DNA of 64,000 nt from CALINB01 sp938045325. Lineage in GTDB: Bacteria; Pseudomonadota; Alphaproteobacteria; Rhodospirillales; CALINB01. A program made the translations under genes and the position numbers. Under the pieces are notes generated by a model. It was not told the origin of the DNA, did not search any database, and was given only the letters and a program-made list of their open reading frames with translations. Positions 8,973 through 16,144 of this stretch are shown piece after piece. Each line of letters begins with the position of its first letter. Positions within the stretch are counted from its first letter, which is position 1. The stretch is from positions 62,001 to 126,000 of the forward strand of contig JAYNQW010000007.1 of NCBI GenBank assembly GCA_038114465.1. Reading direction: 5' to 3'.

Positions 8973-10196
8973 TTAGTTTCCCGGCACATCCGTACCCGCT
9001 TCGATGGGAATCAAATCGGGTTCGGGAAAATTCGGGATCGATTTCAAACCCGAACCGGTGATCATCAGTACGATACGCTCGTCTTTATTGACCGAACCGT
9101 CTTCAATGGCACGGAGCAATCCCGCCAGGGTGGTTGCTGACTCGGGACACGGAAATACCCCTTCCAACCGGATCAGAAGCTTTGCCGCTTCGATGGATTC
9201 ATCGGAACTCACGGCGATAGCGGCTCCCTCGGTTTCTCTGAGCGTACGCAGGACTTCTTTATCGCCTGGCGGTTTCGGTGATTTGAGCCCGCCCGGCAGC
9301 ACGTTCATGTCTTCCCAGGTAACGGTTTCATCCTTGCCTTCTCTGAAGGCTTTCACCAACGGCGCACAGCCTTCGTATTGCGTCACCACCAAACGCGGCT
9401 TGTGATTGCCGTCGTTGATCCAGCCCAAAGATTGCGCTTCCTTAAAAGCCTTGAAAATACCGATGGCGCCGACGCCGCCACCGGTCGGATAGAATACCGC
9501 ATCGGGCAGTTCCCAACCGAGTTGCTCAGCGATTTCCCAGCCCATGGTTTTTTTGCCTTCTAACCGATAAGGCTCTTTTAAAGTGCCGCAGTTAAACCAA
9601 CCGTGTTCATCGGCCGCCCGCTGCACCATGGCTCCTGCGTGTTTCCAATGGCCTTGCACCATATAGGTTTTTGCACCCGCCAGACTGCTTTGCTGCAGAC
9701 TGGAGATCAGTGAATCTTCAGCAAGCAAATTGACGCAGTCGATCCCGGCACGTGCGCAATACATCGCCCACGAACCGCCCGCGTTGCCGGAACTGTTGTG
9801 CACGACGGTTTTAATGCCGAGCTCACGAAACCGGGTCGCTGCGACGGTCGCACCGCGATCCTTAAACGTCCCCGACGGATTGCGCCCTTCGTCCTTGACC
9901 CAGATTTCCTTGCAGCCAAGAAGCTTTTCAAGTTTGGGCGCGCGCAACATCGGCGTCCAGCCTTCGCCCAGTGTTACCGCGTGATCAGGGTCCTGTGCCG
10001 GCAGGATCGGGGCGTAACGCCACAGCGAAGCGGGGCCGGCGGCGATATCGTCTTTCGTGACGTCTGATTTCATGCGTTCGATATCGTAATGACATTCGAT
10101 AATACCGCCGTCCGGGCACGTGTTGTTGACCGGCTGATCGATCGGCAGGCGTTCGTCACTTGTCGAACAGGTGATATGCAAGAGATAACTTTTCAT
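8973..10196 (-). CDS. Threonine synthase-like PLP-dependent enzyme
   Basis: 407 aa, PLP fold-type II. Lys112 in NPSGTFKDRGA is the predicted cofactor lysine, and SSGNAGGSWAMY (about 135-146) is the phosphate/asparagine loop. The N-terminus has Cys10, Cys27 and Cys35, reminiscent of the rubredoxin-like knuckle seen in archaeal-type threonine synthases and their paralogs. Its partners are an aldolase, a dehydrogenase and a hydrolase, not homoserine kinase, so this is probably a catabolic or modified-amino-acid paralog and not the biosynthetic ThrC. Spacing to both neighbours is under five bases. Confidence 0.82.
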   Translation of the reverse strand: MKSYLLHITCSTSDERLPIDQPVNNTCPDGGIIECHYDIERMKSDVTKDDIAAGPASLWRYAPILPAQDPDHAVTLGEGWTPMLRAPKLEKLLGCKEIWVKDEGRNPSGTFKDRGATVAATRFRELGIKTVVHNSSGNAGGSWAMYCARAGIDCVNLLAEDSLISSLQQSSLAGAKTYMVQGHWKHAGAMVQRAADEHGWFNCGTLKEPYRLEGKKTMGWEIAEQLGWELPDAVFYPTGGGVGAIGIFKAFKEAQSLGWINDGNHKPRLVVTQYEGCAPLVKAFREGKDETVTWEDMNVLPGGLKSPKPPGDKEVLRTLRETEGAAIAVSSDESIEAAKLLIRLEGVFPCPESATTLAGLLRAIEDGSVNKDERIVLMITGSGLKSIPNFPEPDLIPIEAGTDVPGN

Positions 10197-10200
10197 GATT

Positions 10201-11091
10201 TTACTTTTTCTTTGCTAGGTATTCCGCCGTCATTTTGGAGCAATCGTCGAGGGTCGTGCCGCGTTTGCGGTCCTCAACGACTTCCTCGCCCAGGGGCGAG
10301 TCGGCGATGATTTGAAAGAATTTCGCGCCGACCGGACCGACTTCGCTCGGCAGGCCCAACGCTTCGAACGTCTTGCCGATCTCTTCGGCCTCGCGCACCC
10401 AACGGTAGGCCTTCGGCGGCGTGAGCGTGACCCGTTTAGCCGCCCAGTTGTAGCCGTCTGTCTGCGACGATTTAAGTTCGTGTTCGACTAAATCGAAAAC
10501 GCCCAGGGCTTCGGCGGCGGCAAACGTTTGTCCGGCCATGGCGACCATGGTTTTGGTCATTGAGGCAAAACACATTTTTACCGCGGCGGCGCGGCCAATT
10601 TCATCACCGCACACAATCACGTTTAAACCGAAATCCTTAAATTCATCGAAGTCTTTCGCGTAGGGGCCAGAAGCATAATACCGGGTTGGGTTTTTTTCCG
10701 GCTTCGGTGGGTTGCCGAGAATGCCCACATCGACGAAACGCGCGCCGGCAGGCTCTACAATATCCCGGATTTCTTCCTTGGTTGTCGGCGCCAGCGCATT
10801 GCAATCCGCATATAAAATCGATTTGTTCGTTGCCTTGATATGCGGCGCCAGTTTTTCGGCGAGAGGAATTGCATCACCCGGCGGCAAAATAGACAAAAAT
10901 GCATCGGCCTCGCGGATTAACGCCTCGTCATCGCCCACATCTTCCATACCGGCTTTTTTAGCAAGATCGATTGAGCGCTGACTGCGTCCAGTCAGATTGG
11001 TGATGACACGCAGGCCATGGCGCACCAATTGCCCGGCGGTTCCCGAACCCATGTCCCCTTGGGCGACGACGGCGACAGTTTGTAAGGTCAT
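10201..11091 (-). CDS. NAD(P)-dependent oxidoreductase, 6-phosphogluconate/3-hydroxyisobutyrate dehydrogenase superfamily
   Basis: 296 aa from the ATG at 11091, chosen because AGGGAGA lies six bases upstream; an in-frame ATG at 11124 is less likely. The N-terminal Rossmann loop is VVAQGDMGSG and the C-terminal helical domain matches the DUF1932 type of beta-hydroxyacid dehydrogenase. AVKMCFASMTK near 165 contains the expected catalytic lysine region. It is the first gene of a leftward four-gene operon. An inferred role is oxidation of a beta-hydroxy acid made or consumed by the following PLP enzymes. Confidence 0.78.
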   Translation of the reverse strand: MTLQTVAVVAQGDMGSGTAGQLVRHGLRVITNLTGRSQRSIDLAKKAGMEDVGDDEALIREADAFLSILPPGDAIPLAEKLAPHIKATNKSILYADCNALAPTTKEEIRDIVEPAGARFVDVGILGNPPKPEKNPTRYYASGPYAKDFDEFKDFGLNVIVCGDEIGRAAAVKMCFASMTKTMVAMAGQTFAAAEALGVFDLVEHELKSSQTDGYNWAAKRVTLTPPKAYRWVREAEEIGKTFEALGLPSEVGPVGAKFFQIIADSPLGEEVVEDRKRGTTLDDCSKMTAEYLAKKK

Positions 11092-11281
11092 CTGATCTCT
11101 CCCTAGATCCAGGATTTCGGCCATTGATGACCGTTTATCCGGTTGTCATGAATTTGAGGCACACTTTACGCAATGACAGCCCGTGATGCCATCACCTTCA
11201 TGTCAAGAAAACTCAAGAAATCCGCGAAATACGGACAATTTTTAACAAGCGATAGCCGCCATCTATCCAGCAAACGGCTAA

Positions 11282-11338
11282 ACTATGCTTCTGTATAATT
11301 GATAGGACATGGATTCTGCGTGTTTATTAAATCATTAC
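11282..11338 (+). repeat. Copy 1 of a duplicated promoter/operator block
   Basis: The first 22 bases match 12797-12818 at 21 positions, including TATAAT at 11294-11299. After an 18-base unmatched gap, a 17-base segment matches the second copy at 15 positions. The block sits about 25 bases before the start codon of the XRE gene. I see no convincing -35 hexamer in this copy, unlike copy 2. Shared regulation of the two transcription units is inferred. Confidence 0.7.
11323..11331. promoter_or_regulatory. Candidate operator half (TTTA-N-TAAA palindrome), site 1
   Basis: The nine-base palindrome TTTATTAAA lies 24 bases after the TATAAT of the first promoter block, inside the expected transcribed leader. 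The same palindrome with a different central base occurs at the equivalent place in the second block. It is a plausible target for the XRE-type protein encoded immediately downstream; that pairing is inferred. Confidence 0.4.
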
Positions 11339-11361
11339 AACTCAGCCCTAAGGAACCCCAC

Positions 11362-11694
11362 ATGGCACGGCCTAAGACTGATACGTCAAACGCCCAGCGC
11401 TTATCGATGCGCCAGCTCGGCAGCGCATGGCTCCGGGAAAAACGGGAAAAATGCGGCCTTTCACAACGCGAGGTCTCAAACCGTCTCGGTATCGATAGCC
11501 ATACGTTTATTTCCGCCATCGAATCCGGCGGCCCATCACTGCCTGAAGACCGCTGGGAGGAATACGCACAAATTCTTGGCATTGACTGGCCGGAATTTTG
11601 TAAAAATATGATCATGTATTTTAAACCCGATATCTACCGGGGTTTATTCGGTGAACCGTCTAAAACAGAGACTCAACAGGGAAAGAAAGCATAA
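11362..11694 (+). CDS. XRE-family helix-turn-helix protein
   Basis: 110 aa from the ATG at 11362, which has AAGGA seven bases upstream; earlier in-frame codons lack a site. Residues about 20-75 form a Cro/CI-type HTH: GLSQREVSNRLGI covers helices 2-3, followed by SHTFISAIESG and an acidic EDRWEEYAQILGI helix. A short tail (about 80-110) follows. It is the first gene of the orphan cassette and lies five bases before the next gene. Local regulation through the repeated TTTA-N-TAAA element is likely but unproven. Confidence 0.8.
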   Translation: MARPKTDTSNAQRLSMRQLGSAWLREKREKCGLSQREVSNRLGIDSHTFISAIESGGPSLPEDRWEEYAQILGIDWPEFCKNMIMYFKPDIYRGLFGEPSKTETQQGKKA

Positions 11695-11698
11695 CCGC

Positions 11699-12037
11699 AT
11701 GTCCGTTTTACCGCTAAACGTAAAACCGCGTGATTGGAACGACGAAGAACAAAAAATTTTTAAGGCCTTGCACGAATTCCGGATAGCCCGAGCTCGCAAT
11801 TGTGAGTACATCACAGGCTTGGCCGACAATAATGCGCCCTATTTCACGCTTTATGTTGGGAATACCGGTGAAGTGATATTTCATGTTTGCCGAGGCCCGA
11901 ACGAACAAGGATATATTGTTATGGGGCCGACACGAAAAACATGCTTTGTCAAAAACATCAAAGAACTCTATCGTTGTTTTGGAATTTTAAAGGCTGGGCA
12001 TACGCCGGAACGTTACGCCCATGGCAATAACTGTTAA
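11699..12037 (+). CDS. Orphan small protein A, paralog of the product of 12890-13219
   Basis: 112 aa, not recognised as any known family. It is soluble, with no signal peptide or membrane segment. It shares with the product of 12890-13219 the segments WxxEEQxxF, IxRARxCxYITGL, TGEV, HxCRGPN, GY(I/L)VMGP and RKT, over about 90 residues. The N-terminus looks helical, and residues about 45-85 look like a small beta-sheet (PYFTLYV, GEVIFHVCRG, GYIVMGP). The CRG and RKT motifs are invariant between the two copies. It is preceded by the XRE gene and overlaps the methyltransferase start by one base (TAATG). Function unknown. Confidence 0.75.
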   Translation: MSVLPLNVKPRDWNDEEQKIFKALHEFRIARARNCEYITGLADNNAPYFTLYVGNTGEVIFHVCRGPNEQGYIVMGPTRKTCFVKNIKELYRCFGILKAGHTPERYAHGNNC

Positions 12038-12771
12038 TGACAAACCAACATCTGCGTTCCGACTTAAAAGATTTTTGGGAAGAAACGATCAAGGATTGGG
12101 ATGCCAACCGGCACGGTGCCAACAAAAAAGCCATGCCTTTGCTTTACCGGCTGACCCACACCCCATCCGCAGCCGTCCGGTTCCGCAAACACGTTGTTTT
12201 GGAACACTTAAAAGAGCACGTTAAAGGCAAGCGTGTCATCGAATTGGGCTGCGGCACCGGCCGGATCAGCCAGCAAATCATCGAATGCGGCGCCATAAGC
12301 TATTTAGGATATGACATTGCCGATAACGCCGTTGCCATGGCGCAACAATCAATTGAAGACTCGTCAACGGATGGCCGTATTCGGTTTCAACAATCCGATA
12401 TCGGCGAGCTCCCGCCGCTGGATGCGGATTTTATTTTTTCCATGGGCCTGTTTCCCTGGCTGAAAGATGAACAAATCAATCATTTATTCGCAATCAGCGG
12501 CAAAGCCGACTTTCTACACACCAGTAACGAACGGGGCTTAAACCTCCGGCAAAAACTGCGCGGCCTTCACCAGCGCTTAACCGGCACGGAAAAATATCAA
12601 GTGACACTTCGAAATGCTGATATCATTTTTAACACTGCTCAACACCATGGCTGGAAACACCTCTATGTGTTTCGTCATAAAAATTTGGCAACATTATCTT
12701 GCCTTAGCTCCCTGCCATTTCCGGACCACCTGGGCACGCAAAAATTATTCGGCACATCACCAATAAATTAA
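12037..12771 (+). CDS. Class I SAM-dependent methyltransferase
   Basis: 244 aa. Motif I is VIELGCGTGRISQQ at about residues 67-80, motif II GYDIADNAVAMA near 95, and a post-II acidic QQSDIGELPPLDADFIFSMG near 120. This is a standard Rossmann methyltransferase core with about 60 N-terminal helical residues. The C-terminal part is not diagnostic, so the substrate (small molecule, lipid or protein) is open. Start and stop codons overlap with small protein A (TAATG), so their products are probably made in fixed proportion. It lies within the cassette of orphan paralogs. Confidence 0.8.
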   Translation: MTNQHLRSDLKDFWEETIKDWDANRHGANKKAMPLLYRLTHTPSAAVRFRKHVVLEHLKEHVKGKRVIELGCGTGRISQQIIECGAISYLGYDIADNAVAMAQQSIEDSSTDGRIRFQQSDIGELPPLDADFIFSMGLFPWLKDEQINHLFAISGKADFLHTSNERGLNLRQKLRGLHQRLTGTEKYQVTLRNADIIFNTAQHHGWKHLYVFRHKNLATLSCLSSLPFPDHLGTQKLFGTSPIN

Positions 12772-12785
12772 AAAATTCAGGTCTT

Positions 12786-12814
12786 TTGAGTACAATACTA
12801 TGCTTCCGTATAAT
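12786..12814 (+). promoter_or_regulatory. Sigma-70-like promoter for orphan protein B
   Basis: TTGAGT (12786-12791) and a perfect TATAAT (12809-12814) are separated by 17 bases. The -10 region lies in the repeated block shared with the XRE gene. The leader to the ATG at 12890 would be about 70 bases. Confidence 0.7.
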
Positions 12815-12852
12815 TGATTTATTCACGCAATAGGCGTTTAGTAAATCATAAC
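12797..12852 (+). repeat. Copy 2 of the duplicated promoter/operator block
   Basis: It repeats the block at 11282-11338: 21 of 22 identical bases around the -10 box, a 17-base unmatched gap, then 15 of 17 identical bases containing the palindrome. The gap differs in length by only one base between copies, so the -10-to-operator spacing is nearly conserved. Confidence 0.7.
12837..12845. promoter_or_regulatory. Candidate operator half (TTTA-N-TAAA palindrome), site 2
   Basis: TTTAGTAAA lies 23 bases after the TATAAT of the promoter for orphan protein B, matching site 1 apart from the central base. It is possibly bound by the XRE protein of the same cassette. Confidence 0.4.
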
Positions 12853-12889
12853 CAATACGAGCTTTAAAACCGAATGCCGAGGGAGCATC

Positions 12890-13219
12890 ATGTCAGTCGT
12901 CCCTTTTAAAGCGATCCCGAAAGATTGGGATAAAGAAGAACAAGACACATTTGTAGAACTTTATAAGTTCTGGATCGGCCGGGCACGCAGATGCCAATAC
13001 ATTACCGGTTTATCCGAAGACAAGTCCCCGTTCTTCACGCTTTTTGTCGAAAAAACCGGTGAAGTCATGATGCATATCTGCCGCGGTCCCAACGGACTAG
13101 GCTATTTAGTCATGGGACCGTCCCGTAAAACGACATTCGCATTAACAACAGCGGAGTTGCGCAGCGGTTACGCAAAATTAGATGGAGAGTATTTGATTAA
13201 ATATTACGGCCAAAAATAA
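12890..13219 (+). CDS. Orphan small protein B, paralog of the product of 11699-12037
   Basis: 109 aa, family not recognised. It keeps the same motifs as protein A: WDKEEQ, IGRARRCQYITGL, TGEVMMHICRGPN, GYLVMGPSRKT. The C-terminal 20 residues differ entirely. It has its own promoter and a strong ribosome-binding site (GAGGGAG, four bases before ATG). Two paralogs flank a methyltransferase. One is coupled to that enzyme and the other separately transcribed, so a shared partner or heteromer is possible. No function can be assigned from sequence. Confidence 0.75.
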   Translation: MSVVPFKAIPKDWDKEEQDTFVELYKFWIGRARRCQYITGLSEDKSPFFTLFVEKTGEVMMHICRGPNGLGYLVMGPSRKTTFALTTAELRSGYAKLDGEYLIKYYGQK

Positions 13220-13252
13220 ACGATCATTAACAATAAAGATAAGAGAACAACA

Positions 13253-13429
13253 ATGATGATGGCACGCGCCGCAAACAAAGGTTCCCGGGGGGAATCGGAA
13301 ATGTTCGACATCGCACGCTCGCTCGTCGAGGTGGCGCAAAAACTTTTCCCCGACGTCGATGATGAAGAATTGAAACGAACCTGCGAAGCCGCCCTCGACG
13401 TCGCCATCGATGAGTCGAAAAGAAACTAA
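13253..13429 (+). CDS. 58-aa hypothetical protein
   Basis: A short acidic, predicted helical protein with three successive start codons at 13253, 13256 and 13259 and an AAGAGAAC purine stretch upstream. Residues about 15-55 (FDIARSLVEVAQKLFPDVDDEELKRTC) look like two or three amphipathic helices. It lies 33 bases after orphan protein B on the same strand and probably shares its transcript. It is the last gene before the convergent tRNA. Function unknown. Confidence 0.55.
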   Translation: MMMARAANKGSRGESEMFDIARSLVEVAQKLFPDVDDEELKRTCEAALDVAIDESKRN

Positions 13430-13446
13430 ATTAATTCTATATAAAA

Positions 13447-13533
13447 TGGTGGGCCCGGCGAGACTCGAACTCGCAACCCTATACAGGGGACAGATTTTAA
13501 GTCTGTTGTGTATACCAATTCCACCACGGGCCC
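13447..13533 (-). tRNA. tRNA-Leu (anticodon UAA)
   Basis: An 87-base cloverleaf on the minus strand. The acceptor arms GGGCCCG/CGGGCCC are at 13527-13533 and 13451-13457. The D-loop region contains TGGTGGAATTGGTA, the anticodon loop is CTTAAAA (UAA), a long variable arm is present, and the T-arm contains GTTCGAGTC. CCA is encoded at the 3' end (13447-13449). The long variable arm fits a class II leucine tRNA. Its 3' end faces the orphan cassette. Confidence 0.95.
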
Positions 13534-13611
13534 GCTTCGGAATGGATCGTTTGTGAGCAGAACCTATCGCGCGGCCCGCTTCTTCGCAAGCCCAACGCGG
13601 TGCAGCCGGAT

Positions 13612-13630
13612 GAGCGCACTTTTAGCGCTC
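13612..13630 (-). terminator. Possible hairpin after the lipoprotein gene
   Basis: GAGCGC (13612-13617) and GCGCTC (13625-13630) form a six-base-pair stem with a seven-base loop, directly after the lipoprotein stop codon. There is no T-tract, so it may be an RNA stabiliser rather than a true terminator. Confidence 0.3.
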
Positions 13631-13632
13631 CT

Positions 13633-13881
13633 CTAGCGCACCATGCAGCGGAAGAACGTCAGCTGGTCTTGCCCCGCGCCTTCGCCGCGACCGTTGAAAA
13701 CGGCTTTTTTCTTAAAACTTCTACAATGCCCTTCGGCCACGGCGAGGCTATCGTAACCGGGCGGTGCCGTGATCGAGATTTTGTCCGCGTCACCGGAAAT
13801 TTTGACAGTTGCCTTATCGCCGAAACAACCGGCTACGCTCAATGCCATCCCGGCCACAATAAACACCATTAAAAATTTCAT
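13633..13881 (-). CDS. Small putative lipoprotein
   Basis: 82 aa from the ATG at 13881, nine bases after AAGGAG; two longer in-frame starts upstream lack spacing to this site. A hydrophobic N-terminus ends in a lipobox (LSVAGC, Cys19), predicting an outer- or inner-membrane lipoprotein. The mature part has a short beta-rich stretch (ATVKISGDADKISITAPPGY) and ends with a conserved-looking CMVR. Family not recognised. It is transcribed leftward, downstream of the CinA-like gene. Confidence 0.65.
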   Translation of the reverse strand: MKFLMVFIVAGMALSVAGCFGDKATVKISGDADKISITAPPGYDSLAVAEGHCRSFKKKAVFNGRGEGAGQDQLTFFRCMVR

Positions 13882-13913
13882 ATCCGGCATCTCCTTTGCC
13901 TGATCGTGTTGCT

Positions 13914-14687
13914 TTAATTCCCAGCGCCGAGCACGGTTTCTTCGACCGGATCGCCACCGCAAGCCCGGATCAGATCGCAAACTTTATCCGTCACCGTTTC
14001 AAGTTCGCCTTCATCCGGCGTTCGTACAACAATGCGAACACCAGTCTGCCCCTCGCGCGAGAAAAACGGATAACTGCCGATTTCCACATCGGGAAAATCG
14101 CCCTGCAGATCGCCAAGTCCGGAAGCAAGGTCCCCCTCTTTGGCGTGGCTCGCGATGGTGCGCGACAAGACCTGTGCCCCACCCGCCAGCTCATGTTTAA
14201 TGCCCTCGAACATCGCATGCATGACCCGCGGAATGCCGGCAAATACGTAAACATTTTCGATATGAAAACCAGGCGCCTGGCTGACCGGGTTATCGACCAG
14301 CACCGCCCCTTCGGCGACTTCGGTCATTTTCAACCGTGCCTCATTAAGGTCTTCCGGTTTGTATTTTTTTTCGAACAGCGCGACGGCATCCGGATGGCGA
14401 ATAAGCTTCTTGCCGAACGCCTTGGCGACACAGGCCGCCGTGATGTCATCGTGGGTCGGACCAATACCGCCGGTGGTAAAAACATAATCATATTTCGCCC
14501 GCACTTCATTCAGGGCGGCGACGATGACGTCCTCTTCATCGGGCACCACGCGCGCTTCGGCCATACGCACACCGATGTCGGTTAGTTGCTCGGCCAGAAA
14601 GCCGAGATTCTTGTCCTTGGTGCGCCCGGACAGCACTTCGTTGCCGATTATCAACAAACACGCGGTGGGCCGTTTTTGTTCCGTCAT
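13914..14687 (-). CDS. Molybdopterin-binding (MoaB/Mog) domain protein, CinA N-domain type
   Basis: 257 aa. The first ~170 residues are a MoCF/CinA-type domain, with IGNEVLSGRTKD at the N-terminus and FTTGGIGPTHDD near 70-80. A C-terminal region of about 80 residues has no CinA deamidase signature. Stand-alone proteins of this kind are annotated as competence/damage-inducible protein A homologs or molybdopterin-binding proteins; a FAD-synthetase or pyrophosphatase activity is known for relatives. No molybdenum-cofactor genes are nearby. Function only at domain level. Confidence 0.8.
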   Translation of the reverse strand: MTEQKRPTACLLIIGNEVLSGRTKDKNLGFLAEQLTDIGVRMAEARVVPDEEDVIVAALNEVRAKYDYVFTTGGIGPTHDDITAACVAKAFGKKLIRHPDAVALFEKKYKPEDLNEARLKMTEVAEGAVLVDNPVSQAPGFHIENVYVFAGIPRVMHAMFEGIKHELAGGAQVLSRTIASHAKEGDLASGLGDLQGDFPDVEIGSYPFFSREGQTGVRIVVRTPDEGELETVTDKVCDLIRACGGDPVEETVLGAGN

Positions 14688-14752
14688 CTTCTTACTTTTC
14701 TAATTGTCGCATTAACTAATTGCGGTCTTGGAAACACGTTGTAGCCGTTCAA

Positions 14753-15676
14753 TCAGAAGTTTGCCAGTTTGAAAATTTCATCACCGAAAATTTTACGGGC
14801 TTCCTCGTGTTGCGGGCCGACCGCCTTGACGAATGCACTGTGTTCCTCAGGCGTAAGATTAACAATCTCGCAGCCCTGGTCTTCGATCTGCTTCTGTGCG
14901 TCAACCGCCTCCTGTTCGGTCAGGCCCCGCTGATAAACGATCGATTCCTGAGTGGCTTTATAGAGAGCCTCCCGCAATGCGGCGGGCCATCCGTCGACGG
15001 TATCGCGATGCGCGAAGATCGGCCTGGAAATATAAAAATGCTTTGAAAGCGTGTGAAATGGATGAAACTCGAGAACACCGTAGGTGATGGTGTTGGCCAG
15101 GGGGTTTTCCTGGGCATCCAATGTGCCGTTAACGACTCCGTCGATGGCCTCGGTGAGATCCATCTTCATCGGAACCGCGCCCAGCAACTCGAAAGTACGC
15201 GCCTGAACATCGCTCGGCATGACCCGCATTTTCATGCCGTTCAAATCTTCGGGTTTGTGGATCGGACGCAACCGGTTCGAGATGTGCCGAAAGCCGTTTT
15301 CGTAATATCCCAAGATGCGGTAGTTGAATTTGTCTTCAATTTTTTGCGTGAGATACTTTCCCAGGGCGCCATCCATGGCGGCCCGGGCTTGATCGTTGTT
15401 CTCGAATAAAAACGGCAGATCGACAAAACCCAATTCCGGCACACGTTCGGTCAGGTAACTGCTTGATTGATAGCCGAGGGTTAAGAAGCCATCCTCGACC
15501 AGCCACAGGATATCCTCACCGCGATAACCGAGGTCTAGAATATTCCAGACGTATTTCACATCGACGCCGTCGCCGAACTCGGCTTCGAGCCGGTCACCGA
15601 TGAACTTTAAGGATTTACTGAATGCCGTCGTCGGTGGGCCGTATCCGCCCATCCGTATTTTTATTGGTTTGCTCAT
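14753..15676 (-). CDS. TRAP-type substrate-binding protein (DctP family) without signal peptide
   Basis: 307 aa matching the DctP fold, with the conserved arginine in GMKMRVMPSD near 152 that in this family salt-bridges a substrate carboxylate, followed by LTEAIDGVVNGTLDAQEN. Unusually, the protein starts directly in the first beta strand (MSKPIKIRMGGYGP) with no Sec or Tat signal. No upstream extension is possible, because the in-frame TAA of mutT lies three codons before the ATG. It sits nine bases after mutT, with no permease genes beside it. It may be a cytoplasmic ligand-binding protein. Confidence 0.8.
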   Translation of the reverse strand: MSKPIKIRMGGYGPPTTAFSKSLKFIGDRLEAEFGDGVDVKYVWNILDLGYRGEDILWLVEDGFLTLGYQSSSYLTERVPELGFVDLPFLFENNDQARAAMDGALGKYLTQKIEDKFNYRILGYYENGFRHISNRLRPIHKPEDLNGMKMRVMPSDVQARTFELLGAVPMKMDLTEAIDGVVNGTLDAQENPLANTITYGVLEFHPFHTLSKHFYISRPIFAHRDTVDGWPAALREALYKATQESIVYQRGLTEQEAVDAQKQIEDQGCEIVNLTPEEHSAFVKAVGPQHEEARKIFGDEIFKLANF

Positions 15677-15685
15677 TCGGTGTTT

Positions 15686-16144
15686 TTACAGCAAATCGCG
15701 AAGAATTGCGATCAATGGTGCATCCGCCGGCGGCATGGGATAATCGCCCAGCCGTACGGGACGCTCCCATTTGATTTCCTGACCCTCACGCGGTGTGATG
15801 GCGCCCTGCCACACCCGGCACACGAACAGCGGCATCAGCAGGTGAAAATCGTCATAGCAATGCGAGGCGAATGTCACGGGCGCGAGGCAGCTTTCGGTGA
15901 TATCGATGCCGAGTTCTTCATTCAGTTCGCGCACCAAAGCCGCTTCCGGCGTTTCACCCTCTTGGACTTTGCCGCCGGGAAACTCCCACAGCCCGGCCAT
16001 GGCCTTGCCGGCCGGGCGTTTCGCGATCAGCACACGGCCGTCCGTATCGACCAGGGCCGCCGCACTCACCAACACCGTCGGCAAGCCGGTCGCCGTTTTC
16101 GTTTCAACATGCAGACAGCCGTTGTCAGGACCGGTAATCGGCAT
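15686..16144 (-). CDS. mutT: Nudix hydrolase, MutT (8-oxo-dGTP diphosphatase)
   Basis: 152 aa from the ATG at 16144, which overlaps the argJ 3' end by 20 bases; longer starts would run deep inside argJ. A complete Nudix box is present (G-x5-E-x7-RELNEELGI, about residues 58-80), preceded by GRVLIAKRPAGKAMAGLWEF, which is the MutT signature region. It removes oxidised dGTP from the nucleotide pool. The argJ-mutT pairing is common in alphaproteobacteria. The exact start is uncertain. Confidence 0.85.
   Translation of the reverse strand: MPITGPDNGCLHVETKTATGLPTVLVSAAALVDTDGRVLIAKRPAGKAMAGLWEFPGGKVQEGETPEAALVRELNEELGIDITESCLAPVTFASHCYDDFHLLMPLFVCRVWQGAITPREGQEIKWERPVRLGDYPMPPADAPLIAILRDLL

Noticed and set aside
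11125..13533. Genomic-island attachment site at the tRNA-Leu 3' end
   Set aside because: The cassette lies on the 3' side of the tRNA, but I found no second copy of the tRNA 3' end near 11.1-11.3 kb and there is no integrase beside it.
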